A DNA stretch of 64,000 bases. Source: Macrosoma leucophasiata. Taxonomy: Eukaryota; Arthropoda; Insecta; Lepidoptera; Hedylidae. The stretch is taken from the NCBI GenBank assembly GCA_036365455.1, contig JAWQUS010000032.1, positions 16,438,001 through 16,502,000 of the forward strand, in the 5' to 3' direction. Below are positions 22,601 to 33,200 of this stretch, piece by piece (positions within the stretch are counted from its first letter, which is position 1; each line of letters begins with the position of its first letter). The translations under genes and the position numbers were made by a program. The notes below the pieces were generated by a model that saw nothing but the letters and a program-made list of their open reading frames with translations, ran no database searches and had not been told where the DNA came from.

Positions 22601-22790
22601 TTTAGTTTACACTGCCTCAGACGATGATTGGATTTACGTAATTTAACTAAAATTGAAAAGTGGTAAGGGGGATAGGATGACTTGGATAAGTACTTACAGT
22701 ATCTTTATCCATCAAGATAACTTTCATCCCGGGACCGCTATCCTCGGTCATCATCGTGATGTACATCTTTACTGCTTGTATCACATTCAT
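13352..22790 (-). CDS. Vps45: Vps45, Sec1/Munc18-family vacuolar protein sorting protein (complete, 9 exons)
   Basis: An SM protein that binds Tlg2/syntaxin-16-type SNAREs and promotes SNARE assembly for traffic between trans-Golgi and early endosomes (family knowledge). Exons on the - strand: 22790-22698, 21926-21728, 21315-21166, 20290-20031, 18993-18859, 18091-17951, 15046-14909, 14242-13988 and 13693-13352. All junctions are GT/AG and keep frame, giving 570 codons, the same length as animal Vps45. Strong family blocks are visible: [11 protein letters not shown] at the start, [113 protein letters not shown] and [11 protein letters not shown]. It is divergent with Mdh2 and convergent with the gene at the left. 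Introns hold SINE, RTE and MITE insertions, some within tens of bases of splice sites. The coding sequence looks intact. Confidence 0.97.
13779..13845 (-). mobile_element. RTE-type LINE 3' end fragment
   Basis: It matches the common 3' terminus CAGGTCCCTAACGGGGTAGG followed by GTGTAGAGCGCCAGATATCC, shared with 16873, 45001 and others. It is 5'-truncated after about 65 bp. Vps45 intron 8. Confidence 0.8.
13988..14242 (-). CDS. Vps45: Vps45 exon 8
   Basis: Residues 373-457, phase 0 in and out. It contains [20 protein letters not shown] and [13 protein letters not shown], typical of the helical part of Vps45. Confidence 0.95.
14262..14570 (+). repeat. Dispersed repeat Rep-G, copy 1
   Basis: It shares CTGATTGATGTCTGT and the following AAGCGTTTGTATGGAA with 34366-34600; the first word also occurs at 62236-62460. 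The segment additionally has an internal inverted pair built on GGATTCGGT. Class unknown. Vps45 intron 7. Confidence 0.5.
14581..14883 (-). mobile_element. TIR element Rep-D, copy 1
   Basis: Inverted ends: GGGCCACCGGCCGCGGCGGA at the left and TCCGCCGCGGCCGGTGGGCC at the right, each flanked by GGGGAGTAGCCATA or its complement. The interior aligns in the opposite sense with 36228-36505. Length about 300 bp, non-coding. It ends about 25 bp from the exon 7 donor. Confidence 0.8.
14909..15046 (-). CDS. Vps45: Vps45 exon 7
   Basis: Residues 327-372, phase 0 to 0: [18 protein letters not shown] and [12 protein letters not shown], a hallmark of Vps45. Splice sites GCACAG and CAG|GTGGGT. Confidence 0.96.
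15530..15631. repeat. 51-bp tandem duplication
   Basis: Units 15530-15580 and 15581-15631 share CATATTCCACATGGAAGCAT and CAATCATCGCCATCTTCCAT with almost no differences. Confidence 0.9.
16310..16420 (+). repeat. Repeat Rep-F, copy 1, with G15 tract
   Basis: It aligns with 61236-61345: TGATGTAATATTTTTAGGGG, TGTGTGACACAGGGTGACAA-like and GGTCAGAAAGGGCTTATTTT. This copy has an uninterrupted G run at 16367-16381, likely length-variable. Confidence 0.75.
16497..16765 (+). mobile_element. Rep-A SINE-like copy
   Basis: Nearly full-length, from CAGTGACGGAGCTCGCGGGC to an ACATAAAAAAA tail. Vps45 intron 6. Confidence 0.85.
16873..17889 (-). pseudogene. RTE-type non-LTR retrotransposon, RT C-terminal part
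   Basis: The - strand encodes the palm motif [10 protein letters not shown], then [43 protein letters not shown] and the terminal [17 protein letters not shown], split over three frames. This is the 3' part of an RTE-like reverse transcriptase with its 3' end at 16873. It is 5'-truncated and frameshifted. Related copies are at 13779, 18195, 45001, 57040 and 59190. Confidence 0.88.
17951..18091 (-). CDS. Vps45: Vps45 exon 6
   Basis: Residues 280-326, phase 0 to 0: [20 protein letters not shown] and [15 protein letters not shown]. The acceptor ATTTTACAG and donor AAG|GTGAGA are good. Confidence 0.96.
18195..18348 (+). mobile_element. RTE LINE 3' end fragment
   Basis: It starts in CTTAGGAATCGGCGTGCATG and ends GGCGTGAAGATACATACAT, in the + direction and opposite to the gene. 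It is divergent from the other copies (CACAAGAGAGTGTGGACTC insertion). Vps45 intron 5. Confidence 0.8.
18859..18993 (-). CDS. Vps45: Vps45 exon 5
   Basis: Residues 235-279: [17 protein letters not shown] then LREVVL-like [16 protein letters not shown]. Phase 0 to 0; acceptor TGTGCCAG, donor AAG|GTATGT. Confidence 0.97.
19066..19260 (+). repeat. Rep-H, longest copy
   Basis: The ordered Rep-H words are followed by CATGTAACAGGTGGCGGGCC and a GGAATCGAACCCAGGAC block, whose complement is B-box-like. That suggests a tRNA-related SINE in the - direction. Vps45 intron 4. Confidence 0.6.
19669..19980. repeat. Large inverted repeat of a tRNA-like element (arms 142 bp)
   Basis: Arms 19669-19810 (-) and 19839-19980 (+) are almost perfectly complementary across a 28-bp spacer. 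Each arm has a tRNA-like cloverleaf: A box TAGCTCAATTGG, B box GAGTTCGAGTC, paired CTTCAG/CTGAAG acceptor ends, followed by a T-rich tail. The spacer equals the element's own 5' leader, so this is a head-to-head inverted pair. The pre-mRNA could form a long hairpin. The right copy runs on to about 20023, ending beside the exon 4 donor. Confidence 0.92.
20031..20290 (-). CDS. Vps45: Vps45 exon 4
   Basis: Completes the codon split with exon 3 and runs through residue 234: [50 protein letters not shown] and [10 protein letters not shown]. Donor CAA|GTAAGT. The SM-protein DDPVTPLL motif is intact. Confidence 0.97.
20340..20418 (-). repeat. Rep-A fragment (A-tail end)
   Basis: A T-run, then GGCAAACAAGCATGCAGTTT and GTGATGACTGCAGCCTATAG, as in full copies. 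Truncated. Vps45 intron 3. Confidence 0.75.
20590..21143 (-). mobile_element. tRNA-headed SINE (long type)
   Basis: On the - strand it begins GCCTCGTTGGCTTGGTGGTC (A-box-like) with a B box GGTTCGATCCCC near 21066. A long body follows with GGAATAGAGAGTGCACC and AATCTCTACGGAGACTAGCC, then AAGTTCGATTCATTCGG. I recall this body type as common in moth genomes. Its head ends about 20 bp from the exon 3 donor. The far boundary is approximate. Confidence 0.6.
21166..21315 (-). CDS. Vps45: Vps45 exon 3
   Basis: Phase 1 in, phase 1 out: [40 protein letters not shown]. The acceptor TTGCAG|ATTTC and donor G|GTAAGT fit. Confidence 0.96.
21423..21713 (+). mobile_element. Rep-A SINE-like element, full copy
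   Basis: Starts ACTGGTCTACCACCAGCTCC, contains CGGTCAGGTGGTAATGTACG and ends with an A-rich tail. It lies in Vps45 intron 2, 15 bp from the exon 2 donor. Confidence 0.85.
21728..21926 (-). CDS. Vps45: Vps45 exon 2
   Basis: [48 protein letters not shown] and [12 protein letters not shown]. Starts in phase 0 after TTTTCAG; ends in phase 1 before GTAAGT. It is the SM-family domain 1. Confidence 0.97.
22137..22260 (+). repeat. Short LINE C-terminal fragment
   Basis: One frame reads [16 protein letters not shown] then W-T-R-V-T-D-D, matching the GRPR-x-RW-x-D-x(I) end of RTE/Jockey-like polymerases. Vps45 intron 1. Confidence 0.55.
22440..22530 (-). repeat. Rep-A fragment
   Basis: AACACGATAGTGCTGAACAC and TTAGGTAATGCGGTGGTGCC match Rep-A. 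Vps45 intron 1. Confidence 0.75.
22698..22790 (-). CDS. Vps45: Vps45 exon 1 (start)
   Basis: ATG at 22790-22788; 31 residues, [20 protein letters not shown] then [11 protein letters not shown]. The first ATG matches the family N-terminus, which fixes the start. Donor ACT|GTAAGT. Confidence 0.97.
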
Positions 22791-23113
22791 TTTTTAGTTA
22801 TTTTATACCAGCACTTGTTAAAAAAATGCTAGTTCATCACTAATAGAAATATTTTCAGTTTTTTCTAGAGATTTGATTTTCTGTGTTTGTGATTTGTTTT
22901 TTTTTATTTTTTTTGATTTTTTTGGTTGAGGTGACAGGTGACAGTTGTTGTAATTTTTTTTTTCGTTGTTGTTATTTGACAGATAGGGATGCTGATGCTT
23001 TATCCGTATCATCCGTATATCCGTATCGGTACTAAACTGAATCGATATAATGGCATTGTTATTCGAACTCATCGATATTCATACCGATATAACACGATAT
23101 TCATAAATACTAG

Positions 23114-23262
23114 TGGTAGAGCGGGCATAGGCACCACCGCATTACCTAATATACTTGCCGCTCAATGGTAGTGTTGAGCACTATTGTATTCCGGTCAGGT
23201 GGTAATGTGCGGCCCTGTAATTTCCGGCACAGAGGCATAACACCTTGGGCCTCAGGAGTAGA
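23114..23262 (+). repeat. Rep-A fragment (head part)
   Basis: GTGGTAGAGCGGGCATAGGC through CCTTGGGCCTCAGGAGTA; the tail half is missing. Confidence 0.8.
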
Positions 23263-23454
23263 CATTTCACTGAGCGTTTGTGTCTTCTCTTCTTAACCCT
23301 TCCCCCACCTCGTTTTCTGTATTATAATCAGAGCTTCGTAACTTTATAAAAAATATAAAAAATATATGTTAAGTAACGTTTAAGGTATTTCGTTTGTTCC
23401 ATATTTGTCGAAAAGATAAATAGCATTGTAAATAAATAGCATTTAATCAGCTGG

Positions 23455-23520
23455 GCTGGTTATCTTGAAGTCGCAGGTTCAATTCCTGCCCGAAGTCATT
23501 TTTTTCTTTCCATTTTATAC
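23455..23520 (+). repeat. tRNA-like element, 3' half
   Basis: It has the B-box-like GCAGGTTCAATTCCTGC, a CGAAGTC acceptor-type end and the TTTTTTTCTTTCCATTTTA tail of the family at 19669-19980 and 45672-45905. The 5' half is absent. Confidence 0.65.
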
Positions 23521-23619
23521 AGTCTAGATGCCATTATAGTAAGCGTGCAAGACGTGTTAGCCGTGTGACCGTCGCTCTTCAACTAAGGACCCTATCGAAC
23601 GGATAGTGTAATAAGCGGT

Positions 23620-23950
23620 AATTCGGTGTGAGGCCACGCTAACTCTTGGCCACCGAACCCTGAATACCGTGTCGTGTAGTCGTGATCAATTATCAATTTC
23701 ACAGGTTGTTTATACGACACGGACGTCCGTTCACTCACCACCACCATCCGCTCGTGTGCCGGCGACTGAGCGCCTTAACTCTCTGAATGTTATTACACTG
23801 CCCGGTAGTAAAGAACTTAGGGCGGTTAGGCTGATCGGACCGCGCATGACGCCCTAATTTAATTAGGGACCCTAACTCCCTAAATGTTATTACGCTACCC
23901 TAACCCTTGCCACCGGACCCTGAATATCGTGTCGTGTAATAGTCAAACCC
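23620..23950. repeat. Degenerate direct duplication
   Basis: TAACTCTTGGCCACCGAACC, then CCTGAATACCGTGTCGTGTA at 23638-23678 recurs as TAACCCTTGCCACCGGACC and CCTGAATATCGTGTCGTGTA near 23898-23938. The word TGAATGTTATTACAC also recurs as TAAATGTTATTACGC. Confidence 0.7.
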
Positions 23951-24165
23951 ACTATCAAACCCACAGACCAATATCCAACTCAGTTGAACTCAGTCTTAAA
24001 GTCTTATTCAACACGTCAACACAACACTAGTTATCACAGAGTACATTTTATCTATATGTAATTATTTTAGTCTAGCTAGTTATCTTGAAAAGGTCGGCGG
24101 GGTCACGTTAAAATCGTACGATTTTCACGAGTTTTATATACTTCAATCAGTATAAACATTGAAAA

Positions 24166-24243
24166 ATGTTCTCCCGAGTGCTGAAACCCGTTGCCACCGT
24201 CGCCACGCAGAATGGCGTTAAGAATTTCTCCACATCCTCTCAG
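24166..24243 (+). CDS. Mdh2: Mdh2 exon 1 (targeting peptide)
   Basis: Encodes [20 protein letters not shown] and FSTSSQ. The context GAAAAATGTT precedes; donor CAG|GTTTGT, phase 0. Confidence 0.96.
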
Positions 24244-27200
24244 GTTTGTTAGAAAAAATAATTGCAACATATTTTTTTTCACGATACCTACATCTACAGG
24301 CCAACTATACAAGTTGGTTAGCTTTTTAATCGCCTCTAAAAATGTAACCTTTGGTACCTGTAGAAGAACTTCAAAGTGGTGGTGGCGGGAGCTTCTGGTG
24401 GTATCGGACAACCCCTGGCGCTGCTTCTGAAGCAAAACCCATTGATTACGCAGCTCGCGCTGTACGATATCGCGCCGGTGACCCCTGGAGTAGCCGTCGA
24501 CCTTTCGCACATGGACACACCAGCCAAGGTTACTGGACATAAGGGACCAGAAGAACTGTCCACTGCTATCAAAGGTAACATAAAAATTAAAAACATAGAA
24601 ATTAGGTAACATAAAAGTTATGTTACATCTAAAACAATGTATGTAACCAGCAAAATACAACTGTTATGTAATCAACTTATCTGTCAAGATATTTCTAATT
24701 TTAGTGTTGGTCAAGGTTAACATTAAAATTTCTTGTGTTTTTAATGAAATAACTTAGTTTTTCCATCATTAATTCATTATTCATTTATATTGAATTGTAT
24801 AACCTGTATTCTTTTAAAAACATTACATAGTTTTTACGTATAACCAGTAGTAGGTTACTGTACAGTGGTAATCAGTTTAAGTACAGAAAAATTACAGTAA
24901 ACACTACAAATGTTTGTTGTCTAAATGCATGTCTTAAAAAAATTACATTCACAGTAGCAAAATATCTCTAACCTTAGGATCAGAAATATATACCTATAGA
25001 TACCCATACAAAGACCAGAGACCAAATGCAGATTCAAAATGAAGATGCATTGCCACCCCTGTGAGACCTTAGTTGTTATGTCTCTGTGATAATTATTACA
25101 GGGCCATACATTACCACCTGACCGGAATACTTCAAGTATATACATAATCATGCATCTTGCATCCCTTCCCTCAACAACCCTCCAGTACCAACAATCAAGG
25201 GCGTTGCCAGCCGACAATATAGAGAAGGGCAGTTTATTTTTATTGGTGGGCAGCTTGCTACCTATATTTATGACACATGTCAGTCTTTCGTGTAAATTGC
25301 ACAATTTTTTTTCTTCAGCCGGCTCTCCTGCCATCCCCTGGGGACACCCATGCTAGCAATAGTTGTTGAATTGCATTCAATGAATTGTCATCATTGAACT
25401 GTCTTGCTGTAACATACTCTACTGGAATTGGTTGAAGCTACAAATTCATTCAATTACAATTCAACGACTTTAATGTTACAAATCAAGAAATAAGAGAGGC
25501 ATAATTAAGGATTAGGCCCTATGTGAAGTTATTTAAATCAGAATCAGAATCAGAAACTCATTTATTCATTTAGGGTGACAGGCGCCTCTTATGACACGCC
25601 AAAAACAAACAAAATAAATTAAAGCAAATAACAATTGATATACATGTCAAACAAGATAAAAAATATATGTAAATACAACATGCAAATGTTTTATACACAA
25701 TTTGTTAGCTTTCTTGTAAATCTCTTTTTATCATTCTGATAAAGATAAGTCACGGAAACATATTCCATTAATATGGTGTAAAGTTCTATAAAAATGTTCA
25801 TTGCAACTGCCCCAATATCTATATTTGTTAATAGGGTTCCAACCTCCAAAAGGAAAAACGAAAACCTAATGTGAATCTACACAAAAACCATAGATCAAAA
25901 TGCAGATGCTTTGCCACCCCTGAAGCTTAAGTTGTCTGACCTCTGATAGTTATTACAGGGGCCTATATTATATACATTGTTAAGTACTATTGGTTGTCTG
26001 TTGATGTAATAGGTAATCATTATTAGTCATTGTGTGAGTTGTTGTTTACTAGATTTTTTTTTTTATGTAATGTAAGTGGCAAACAAGCATGCAGTTCACA
26101 TTGATGTTAAGTGATGACTGCAGCCTATAGACACCCACATGAAGACCAAGGCCAAAATGCAGATGCGTTACCACTCCTGAGGCCTAAGGTGTTATGCCTC
26201 TGTGCCGGAAATTACAGGGCCGTACATTACCACCTGACCGGAACATGATACTGCTGAACACTACGATTTAGCGGCAAGTAAATTAGGTAATGCGGTGGTG
26301 CCTACGCCCGCGAGCTCCGTCACTGGAGCTCTACCACCAGTAAAAATAGATAGATAAGAATAGATAGCACACAATAGTATAAAACAAAATTTTATCACAC
26401 TGATAAGAAACATGTCATTGTAATATGTTAAACAGAGATTAGGTATGCACACATGCACAATTGAATGTATAAATGGTATCAAATAAAGAAGTAGCATTTG
26501 TGAAACCAAATTTCGACAAACATTGTATCGCCTAAAAGGTATAATAAAAAATATTATACAAAAATCGAAAAAGATATTTAGTGAGAATCACTCTTACCAT
26601 TTAAGGATATAAAAATAGACTACAACCGACTCATACCTACCAAGTTTACACAAACATAATGTTTGGTCCAGCCATTACGGACGAGTATTGTTACAAACAC
26701 TGACACAATAATTTTATTTTTATTTATTTTTTTTTTATGTCAAACGATTGACAGACAAGCAGACGGGCCACCTGATGGAAAAAAGTCACCGTCGCCTATG
26801 AACATTTGTAACACCAGGGGCGTTGCCAACGCGCTGCCAGCCCTGAAGGACTCTTTTGATGCCATTTTTGAAGAACCCCATATTGTAGCACCGAGGGAAC
26901 ACCTCAGAGGGAGGCTCATTCCACAATTTACATGTTCTGGGCAAAAACGAACGTGAGAACCGCACCGTTGAACATTGCCAGGTGTCCAGTCGGTGAGGGT
27001 GGAACTTCTCTCTTCGGTGGGTAGTACGGTGTAGGAAAAGAGACGGTGGCACCATGTCAAACAGTTCAACAGAGCACTCGCCATTGTAGAGACGGTATAA
27101 AACGCAAAGACTCCCAATGTCTCGGCGCAGGCGCAGATGTTTGAGCCTGTCAGTAAGTCCTGGCTCGTTAACAATACGAATGGCGCGTGGGGTTTTTTTT

Positions 27201-30200
27201 ATCGGTGAACGCGCAGACTTGTGTCTTCGAGGGGTTGAATTGTACTAAGTTGAGTCGACCCCAATCCGAGACCCGCTCCAAAGAGTGCTCGACTTCAGAC
27301 ACAAGTCTAGTCCTGCTTTCCTCGATAAGCGTCCGAGAAGCATTTGCACGGCTAGTGTAGTGTGCATCTCCCAAACAACATGCAGCACACATTAATGTTA
27401 AGCGATGACTGCAGCCTATAGACGTCTACACAAAAACCAGTGGTCAAATTGACGATGCGTTGCCACCCCTGAAACCAAAGTTGTTATGTCTCTCTGATAG
27501 TTATTACCATCTGATCGGAACACAGTAATATGGGGTGGCAACGCATCTGCGTTTTGACCTCTACTCTTTGTGTAAGTGTCTATAGTCATCACTTCAATCA
27601 CATCAATGTGAACTGCGTCCTTGTTTGCCACCTTCATTACATAAAAAAAAACACGATGCTGCAGAACCATACCATGTAATAAATATTTTCTATGAAATAA
27701 TGAATATTAATCTGAAAGGTTATATTGAAGACCTCACAAGATTGGGCAAAAAAGGAAATTATCGTAGACCATTAGTAATAGAATTAATAAGCAAGCGGAT
27801 GACTAGCTACGTGCTACAAAGCTGTCGTATGTTTCAACGAACAGGTCTTGCAATCTCAGAACTACTCAGTGAAGAACAAATACGCGAACGAAACAAATTA
27901 AAAGGCATCTTATCTGAAGCAAGAAGAGCAGGGAAACATGCCACCTTCAAAGGTTCTAAATTAATACTTAACGGTAAAGAACATGTACCAACCACGGTTA
28001 ATGAGGAATTAAATGTATCGTTAGCTTCGGAAGTCCAACCTAATGTTAGAAGTGCGCTGTCTCATAGAGCTGAGTCGATTACAATCCCCAACTTAAATAC
28101 GACTAAAAAGAAGGTAGAATCCAGAAATTGTACAATTCGAGACTAAATTCTACATTATGAACCAAAATATGCAAAGTATGTGTAATAAAATCCATTTACT
28201 TGACTCATTCGTAGACGCAAATCCAAGCCTTGATACAATCTGTATTTCAGAAACCTGGTTAAATTCTGAAAAATTAAAATTGCTTTGTATAAATAATTAT
28301 AACGTAGGCGCTTGCTTTTGTAGGCAAAAACATGACGGAGGCGGTGTACTTATTTTAGTTAAAAAATCTATAGAACATAGGAAATTAAAGGCTATTTATT
28401 GCATTAATGTCATTAGAAATGATATTCGAAATTTGTGCAATTGAAATACCAAAAATTAATTAAATAATTATATGTCTATACTGGCCTAACAGCTCTAGAG
28501 AAATTGAAGTATTTTATTCTTCCGTCGAACAACTACTTAACTTAATGCATAAAAAATATACCAATAAAAATATTGTTATCACAGGCGACTTCAATGTTAA
28601 CTTCCTTGACGGAAAAGAAAAACATAGATTATTTACTTTAATGTTAACATCTAATTTTCACCAAAAAGTGACGGAACCTACAATAATCACAAAGACGAGC
28701 ACAAAATGTTTAGACCTAGTCTTTACAAACTTCAACATTAAAACATCTAAGGCTAGAGTGGAAGAATTTGGTCTCTCGGATCATAGCACCGTTATTTTTC
28801 AAACACCACTAATGACATCCAACATAAATTATGAAAAGAATCTATAATGAATGCAATATAAATCTATTTAATAATGAGATTTCAAACCTAAATTGGGACA
28901 TCTTATTAAATGATAATCAAAATAATATTAATTACAACTACGATGTGTTTAATGAGATCCTACAAAATATCCTTAATAAATGTATACCTAAAATTCCTAT
29001 AAATTATTGCTTCAAACAAAAGAAAACATACTTAACGCGTGGGCTAAAAATATCTTGCTACAATAAAAGACTTTTAAAAATATTAGTTTCACAAACGAGG
29101 AATACCACCCTCCGAACTTATTATAAAACATATTGCAAAACGCTTAAGAAAGCCGTGCGTAAATCTAAAAAAAATCTTTAATAAACGTAAATTTACATCC
29201 TCTGAAAATAAAATGCAATGTTTATGGAACATTGTTAATAGAGAGACTAATAAACAAAGTAAGAATAATAACAACATACGACTTAAAATAAATAATTGTA
29301 TCATTGAAAACCCTAAACAAGTGGCGCAAGAATTCAATATTTTTTTTGCCTCGTTTGGTAAATCTAACAAAACCACTGACCCAAGTAATGTAGCTGTAAG
29401 CACAAATACGATACTGAATACGTTCTTTTTAACACCTGTTAATCCCACGGAAATCAACCGTATAATAAAAAGCCTAAAAAGTAAAGACTCCTTTGGTGTA
29501 GATGATTTACCGCCAAAATTAATTAAAAAGTGTGCTGACATTCTCACTATTCCTTATACAATTTTAATTAACCAGTCGTTTAAAGAGGGAGTCTTTCCTG
29601 ATGCCCTTAAAGTAGCTGTAATTAAACCCATCCATAAAAAAGGGTCTACATCAGATTTGAATAACTATCGTCCTATAGCACTGCTGCCGACATCGTCAAA
29701 AATTTTCGAGACAGCTATGGTTAATCGATTGAACAATTTCTTGGAAAAATATAAAATCCTGCATGACAATCAATTTGGCTTTAGGAAAAACCGATCTACC
29801 ACCCTCGCAATCTATAAATATGTACAAAAAGTTTACGAAATGCTACAGGACAAAAAGTACGCGGTAGGGCTTCTTATCGACCTTAGTAAGGCATACGATA
29901 GAGTCTGTCACGCGACTTTACTAGAGACGCTTTATGCCGCGGGAATAAGGGGAACTGCACATAGATGGTTTGGATCGTACCTTGAAAATCGGCCACAATT
30001 TGTAGAAATCAAAATTATCGATTTAGTTTCGGGGAAAATCGATTTTGCAAGATCTGATAGAGTTGTGACAAATGGCTCTATCCCTCAAGGTAGCGTCCTT
30101 GGCTGTGTGCTCTTTCTCATTTATATAAATAATTTGTCCAATAAAATTACGGAAAAATGTGTTCTTTTTGCTGATGATATCTCTATTTTAATATCATGCT

Positions 30201-33200
30201 CAAACAGTTATGAATTAATAGACAAATTGAATTCTACATTGGACATAATATATGACGCACTTAAAAAACACAATTTAGAAATAAACTTGACAAAAACAAA
30301 ATTAATACAATTCAAACCATCCCAAAAAGTACCTCTGCAATTATCGTATACCTATAAAAATAAAGCGTTAGAATCAGTACATACGGCAACGCTATTAGGA
30401 ATTGACTTAGATACAAATATGACATGGAAATCGCACATTGAGAGACTTAAAACGAACTCTCCTCTTTTATTTATGCTCTTTATCAATTAAAGCGCGCTAC
30501 GGACTTTGACACTACTATTACGGCTTATTACGCGTATGCACATTCTAGGTTGTCTTATGGAATCGTGATTTGGGGTAACTGTTGTGAGGCGGACGAAGTA
30601 TTCAAACTACAAAAAAAATGCATCAGAATACTAACAAATATTGATCAAACAACGTCCTGTAAACCCTATTTTGTCAAGCATAAATTTTTAACCCTCACAT
30701 GTATTTACATTCTGGAGTCCTGTAAGTTCGTCAGAAATAACCCTGAACTTTATACTCATAAGGTAAATAACAAACGCAACAATAGAAATAAAAACCAAAT
30801 AAGTAGACCGCCAACAACGATGTAATTCGTTTCTACCAGTCCCCATCATATGCTTATTAAAATTTACAACCATTCACCTGACACTATAAAAGATATTAAA
30901 AACAGCACTCTATTTAATAATAAACTAAAGAAATTCCTTGCAAGTAAATGTTATTACAATTTATATGAATATTTTAATGACAACTCAAACTATATTGTGA
31001 TTATATTAATAAGTATTAGAATTGACATAGGTGTATTAAATATGAATGTAAAATGCTAACAAACTTAACATAGATTCCACTGACAATGATCTTACTAACA
31101 ATTGCTAACCTCCTTGACATATGAAAATATTTAATTGAATTATAATATGAATAAAATAAATTGTATTTGTGTTTATTAAAAATGATAATAATGTGTTAAT
31201 GTTAACTAGAACTGTAATTTAAATTGTAAAATGTTTTTTTTTTTTAATAATTATTATAATAAGGCAGCTAGTTGCCTCCTTATGTTTGCCGTGCCCTTAC
31301 AGGGCGTCACCTGTACTTTTGTATTTTTTAAAAGATCTGTCAGACCTGTGACATGCAATATAATAAATAAATAAAACCATTTAGCGGCAAGTAGTTTAGG
31401 TAATGGAGCTCGTACGAGTCCAAATTTTTATTTACAAAATAACCACCAGGTGCCGACTTAGTGGTGATCCCAGCCGGCGTGCCCCGCAAGCCGGGCATGA
31501 CCCGCGACGACCTGTTCAAAACAAACGCCTCCATCGTGCGAGACCTCGCCGCGACTATCGCCCAGAACTCCCCCAAGGCTATAGTGGCCATCATCACGAA
31601 CCCTGTTAACTCCATGGTACCAATCGCTTCTGAGGTGTTAAAGAAGGTTAGTAAAATCTTACCCCCCTTATTCATGAACGTATTTTAGCTGAAGTTTTTT
31701 TTATGTATTAAAAGGGGCAAACAAGCTTGCAGTTCACATTGATGTTAAGTGATGACTGCAGCCTAGACACCCACACAAAGACCAAGCTCAAAATTCAGAT
31801 GCGATACCCGAGGCCTAACTTGTTGTCAAAATGCAGATGCGCTGCGACTCCTGAGGCATTAGATGTTATGCCTCTGTGCCCGAAATTACAGGGACGTTCT
31901 TTACAAAAACTAGCCGTGGTGGTGGTGTCGCCACGTCCTACCGTCCACCTATAACTAATACCCGTATACCCAACAGGCCGGCGTGTACGACCCAAAGCGT
32001 GTCCTCGGCGTCACCACCCTCGACGTGGTCCGCGCCGCCGCCTTCATCGGCGAGATCAACGGCACCGACCCCCGCTCCGTCACCGTCCCCGTCATCGGCG
32101 GCCACTCGGGCGTCACCATCATCCCCCTGCTCAGCCAGAGCCAGCCGGCCGTCAAGTTGAGCGACCAGGCCAAGATCAAGGCACTCACTGAACGCATCCA
32201 GGAAGCTGGTACTGAGGTAAGTTAGGAATTTTGATTTATATATTACGCAACTTTGCGACTGCCTTCTTTGAAAGTTGGAAGTTGGTTACCAGGTAGATAG
32301 AAGTAAAACCATGCATTCAAGCATACATGCAAATACCCACGTTTTTTGACGATGTTAAGTGATGACTGCTGCCCATCGAACACTAGAACATCGCTTGCGA
32401 TCTACACCAGCCGCAAGGCGATGCGCGCTTCAGTATAATATTGCTAATCAATATAAACTTTTTAACAAGAGTTTAAACTAGAGTTCAGCTCTAAATTCGG
32501 TGAAATCCACCCTTAATGTATCTATAAAGTATCTATAAGTATAGGTCGCGCCACGTAAAAAGAACGCTGGAAGAAAGTAGAAGGGATGTGTTCGCGCATC
32601 GGTACACTCGCGCACGAAAGTACTAGCCCTATTGGTTTATTTTTGATCTAGCTTTCGCTTGCGGTTTCGTGTATTGGTAGGCAGATTGAAAACGCCGCAC
32701 CTCATACCACCAAATAGATCGATAAATCGTCTACTGCGCAGCTTGACCGCCAGCGTTCTTTTTACCTGGCGCGACCTATATTAACTATAATATGTGTACA
32801 GGTAGTGACGGCCAAGGCTGGCGGTGGTTCTGCAACGCTGTCGATGGCGTACGCCGGCGCTCGTCTCGCTGGATCCGTCTTACGGGGACTAAAGGTAAAT
32901 ATCGGCTAAACATGGACGATTCTGAATGATTTCATTCAAAGTACCCACTTGTTGAAGTCGTTCAAATTGTTCTTATTTTTCGCCTAATTTAAAATAGGCA
33001 CCTACCTTTTTTGTATGGGTGGGGGGATTAATCTATTCAGTTTCAGTTTATTCATTTATTTCATATAATTAGGCTCCTGGAGAGTACTTTTACATCGTCA
33101 TTTTTTTTTAATACCTAGAGTTAATACCCACTAATAATAATAAAAAACATAGTAAATTAAAAAGAAACGGAACAATTATGTATAATATGAAAAGAATCAA

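Larger units (their letters stand above)
22791..24165. promoter_or_regulatory. Divergent promoter region of Vps45 and Mdh2
   Basis: 1,375 bp separates the two start codons. It holds ATCGATAT words near 23042 and 23071 (DRE-like, inferred), a Rep-A fragment at 23114-23262, a tRNA-like 3' half at 23455-23520 and a degenerate duplication at 23620-23950. No TATA box is evident next to either ATG. Confidence 0.55.
27670..31375 (+). mobile_element. Non-LTR retrotransposon (CR1/Jockey type), decayed near-complete copy
   Basis: In order: an ORF1-like segment (about 27680-28146), endonuclease pieces (28157-28847), RT (29213-30490), a C-terminal domain (30550-31059) and a 3' end with AATAAATAAATAAA at about 31362-31375. 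Stops and frameshifts interrupt it several times, so it is inactive in cis. The flanks (ACACGATGCTGCAGAACC at the left, CCATTTAGCGGCAAGTAG at the right) are the two halves of a Rep-A sequence, so it inserted into a Rep-A copy. Confidence 0.88.
24575..31449 (+). other. Mdh2 intron 2 (6.9 kb)
   Basis: In order: degenerate Rep-A pieces (24990-25135, 25880-25970), a LINE 3' tail with CAGAAT repeats (about 25530-25870), Rep-A (26050-26341), a Jockey RT fragment (26700-27392), Rep-A pieces (27375-27655), a CR1/Jockey-type LINE (27670-31375) and a Rep-A remnant abutting exon 3. Confidence 0.9.

Noticed and set aside
24103..24660. 185-aa - strand ORF overlapping Mdh2 exons 1-2
   Set aside because: Antisense shadow of confirmed Mdh2 coding exons.
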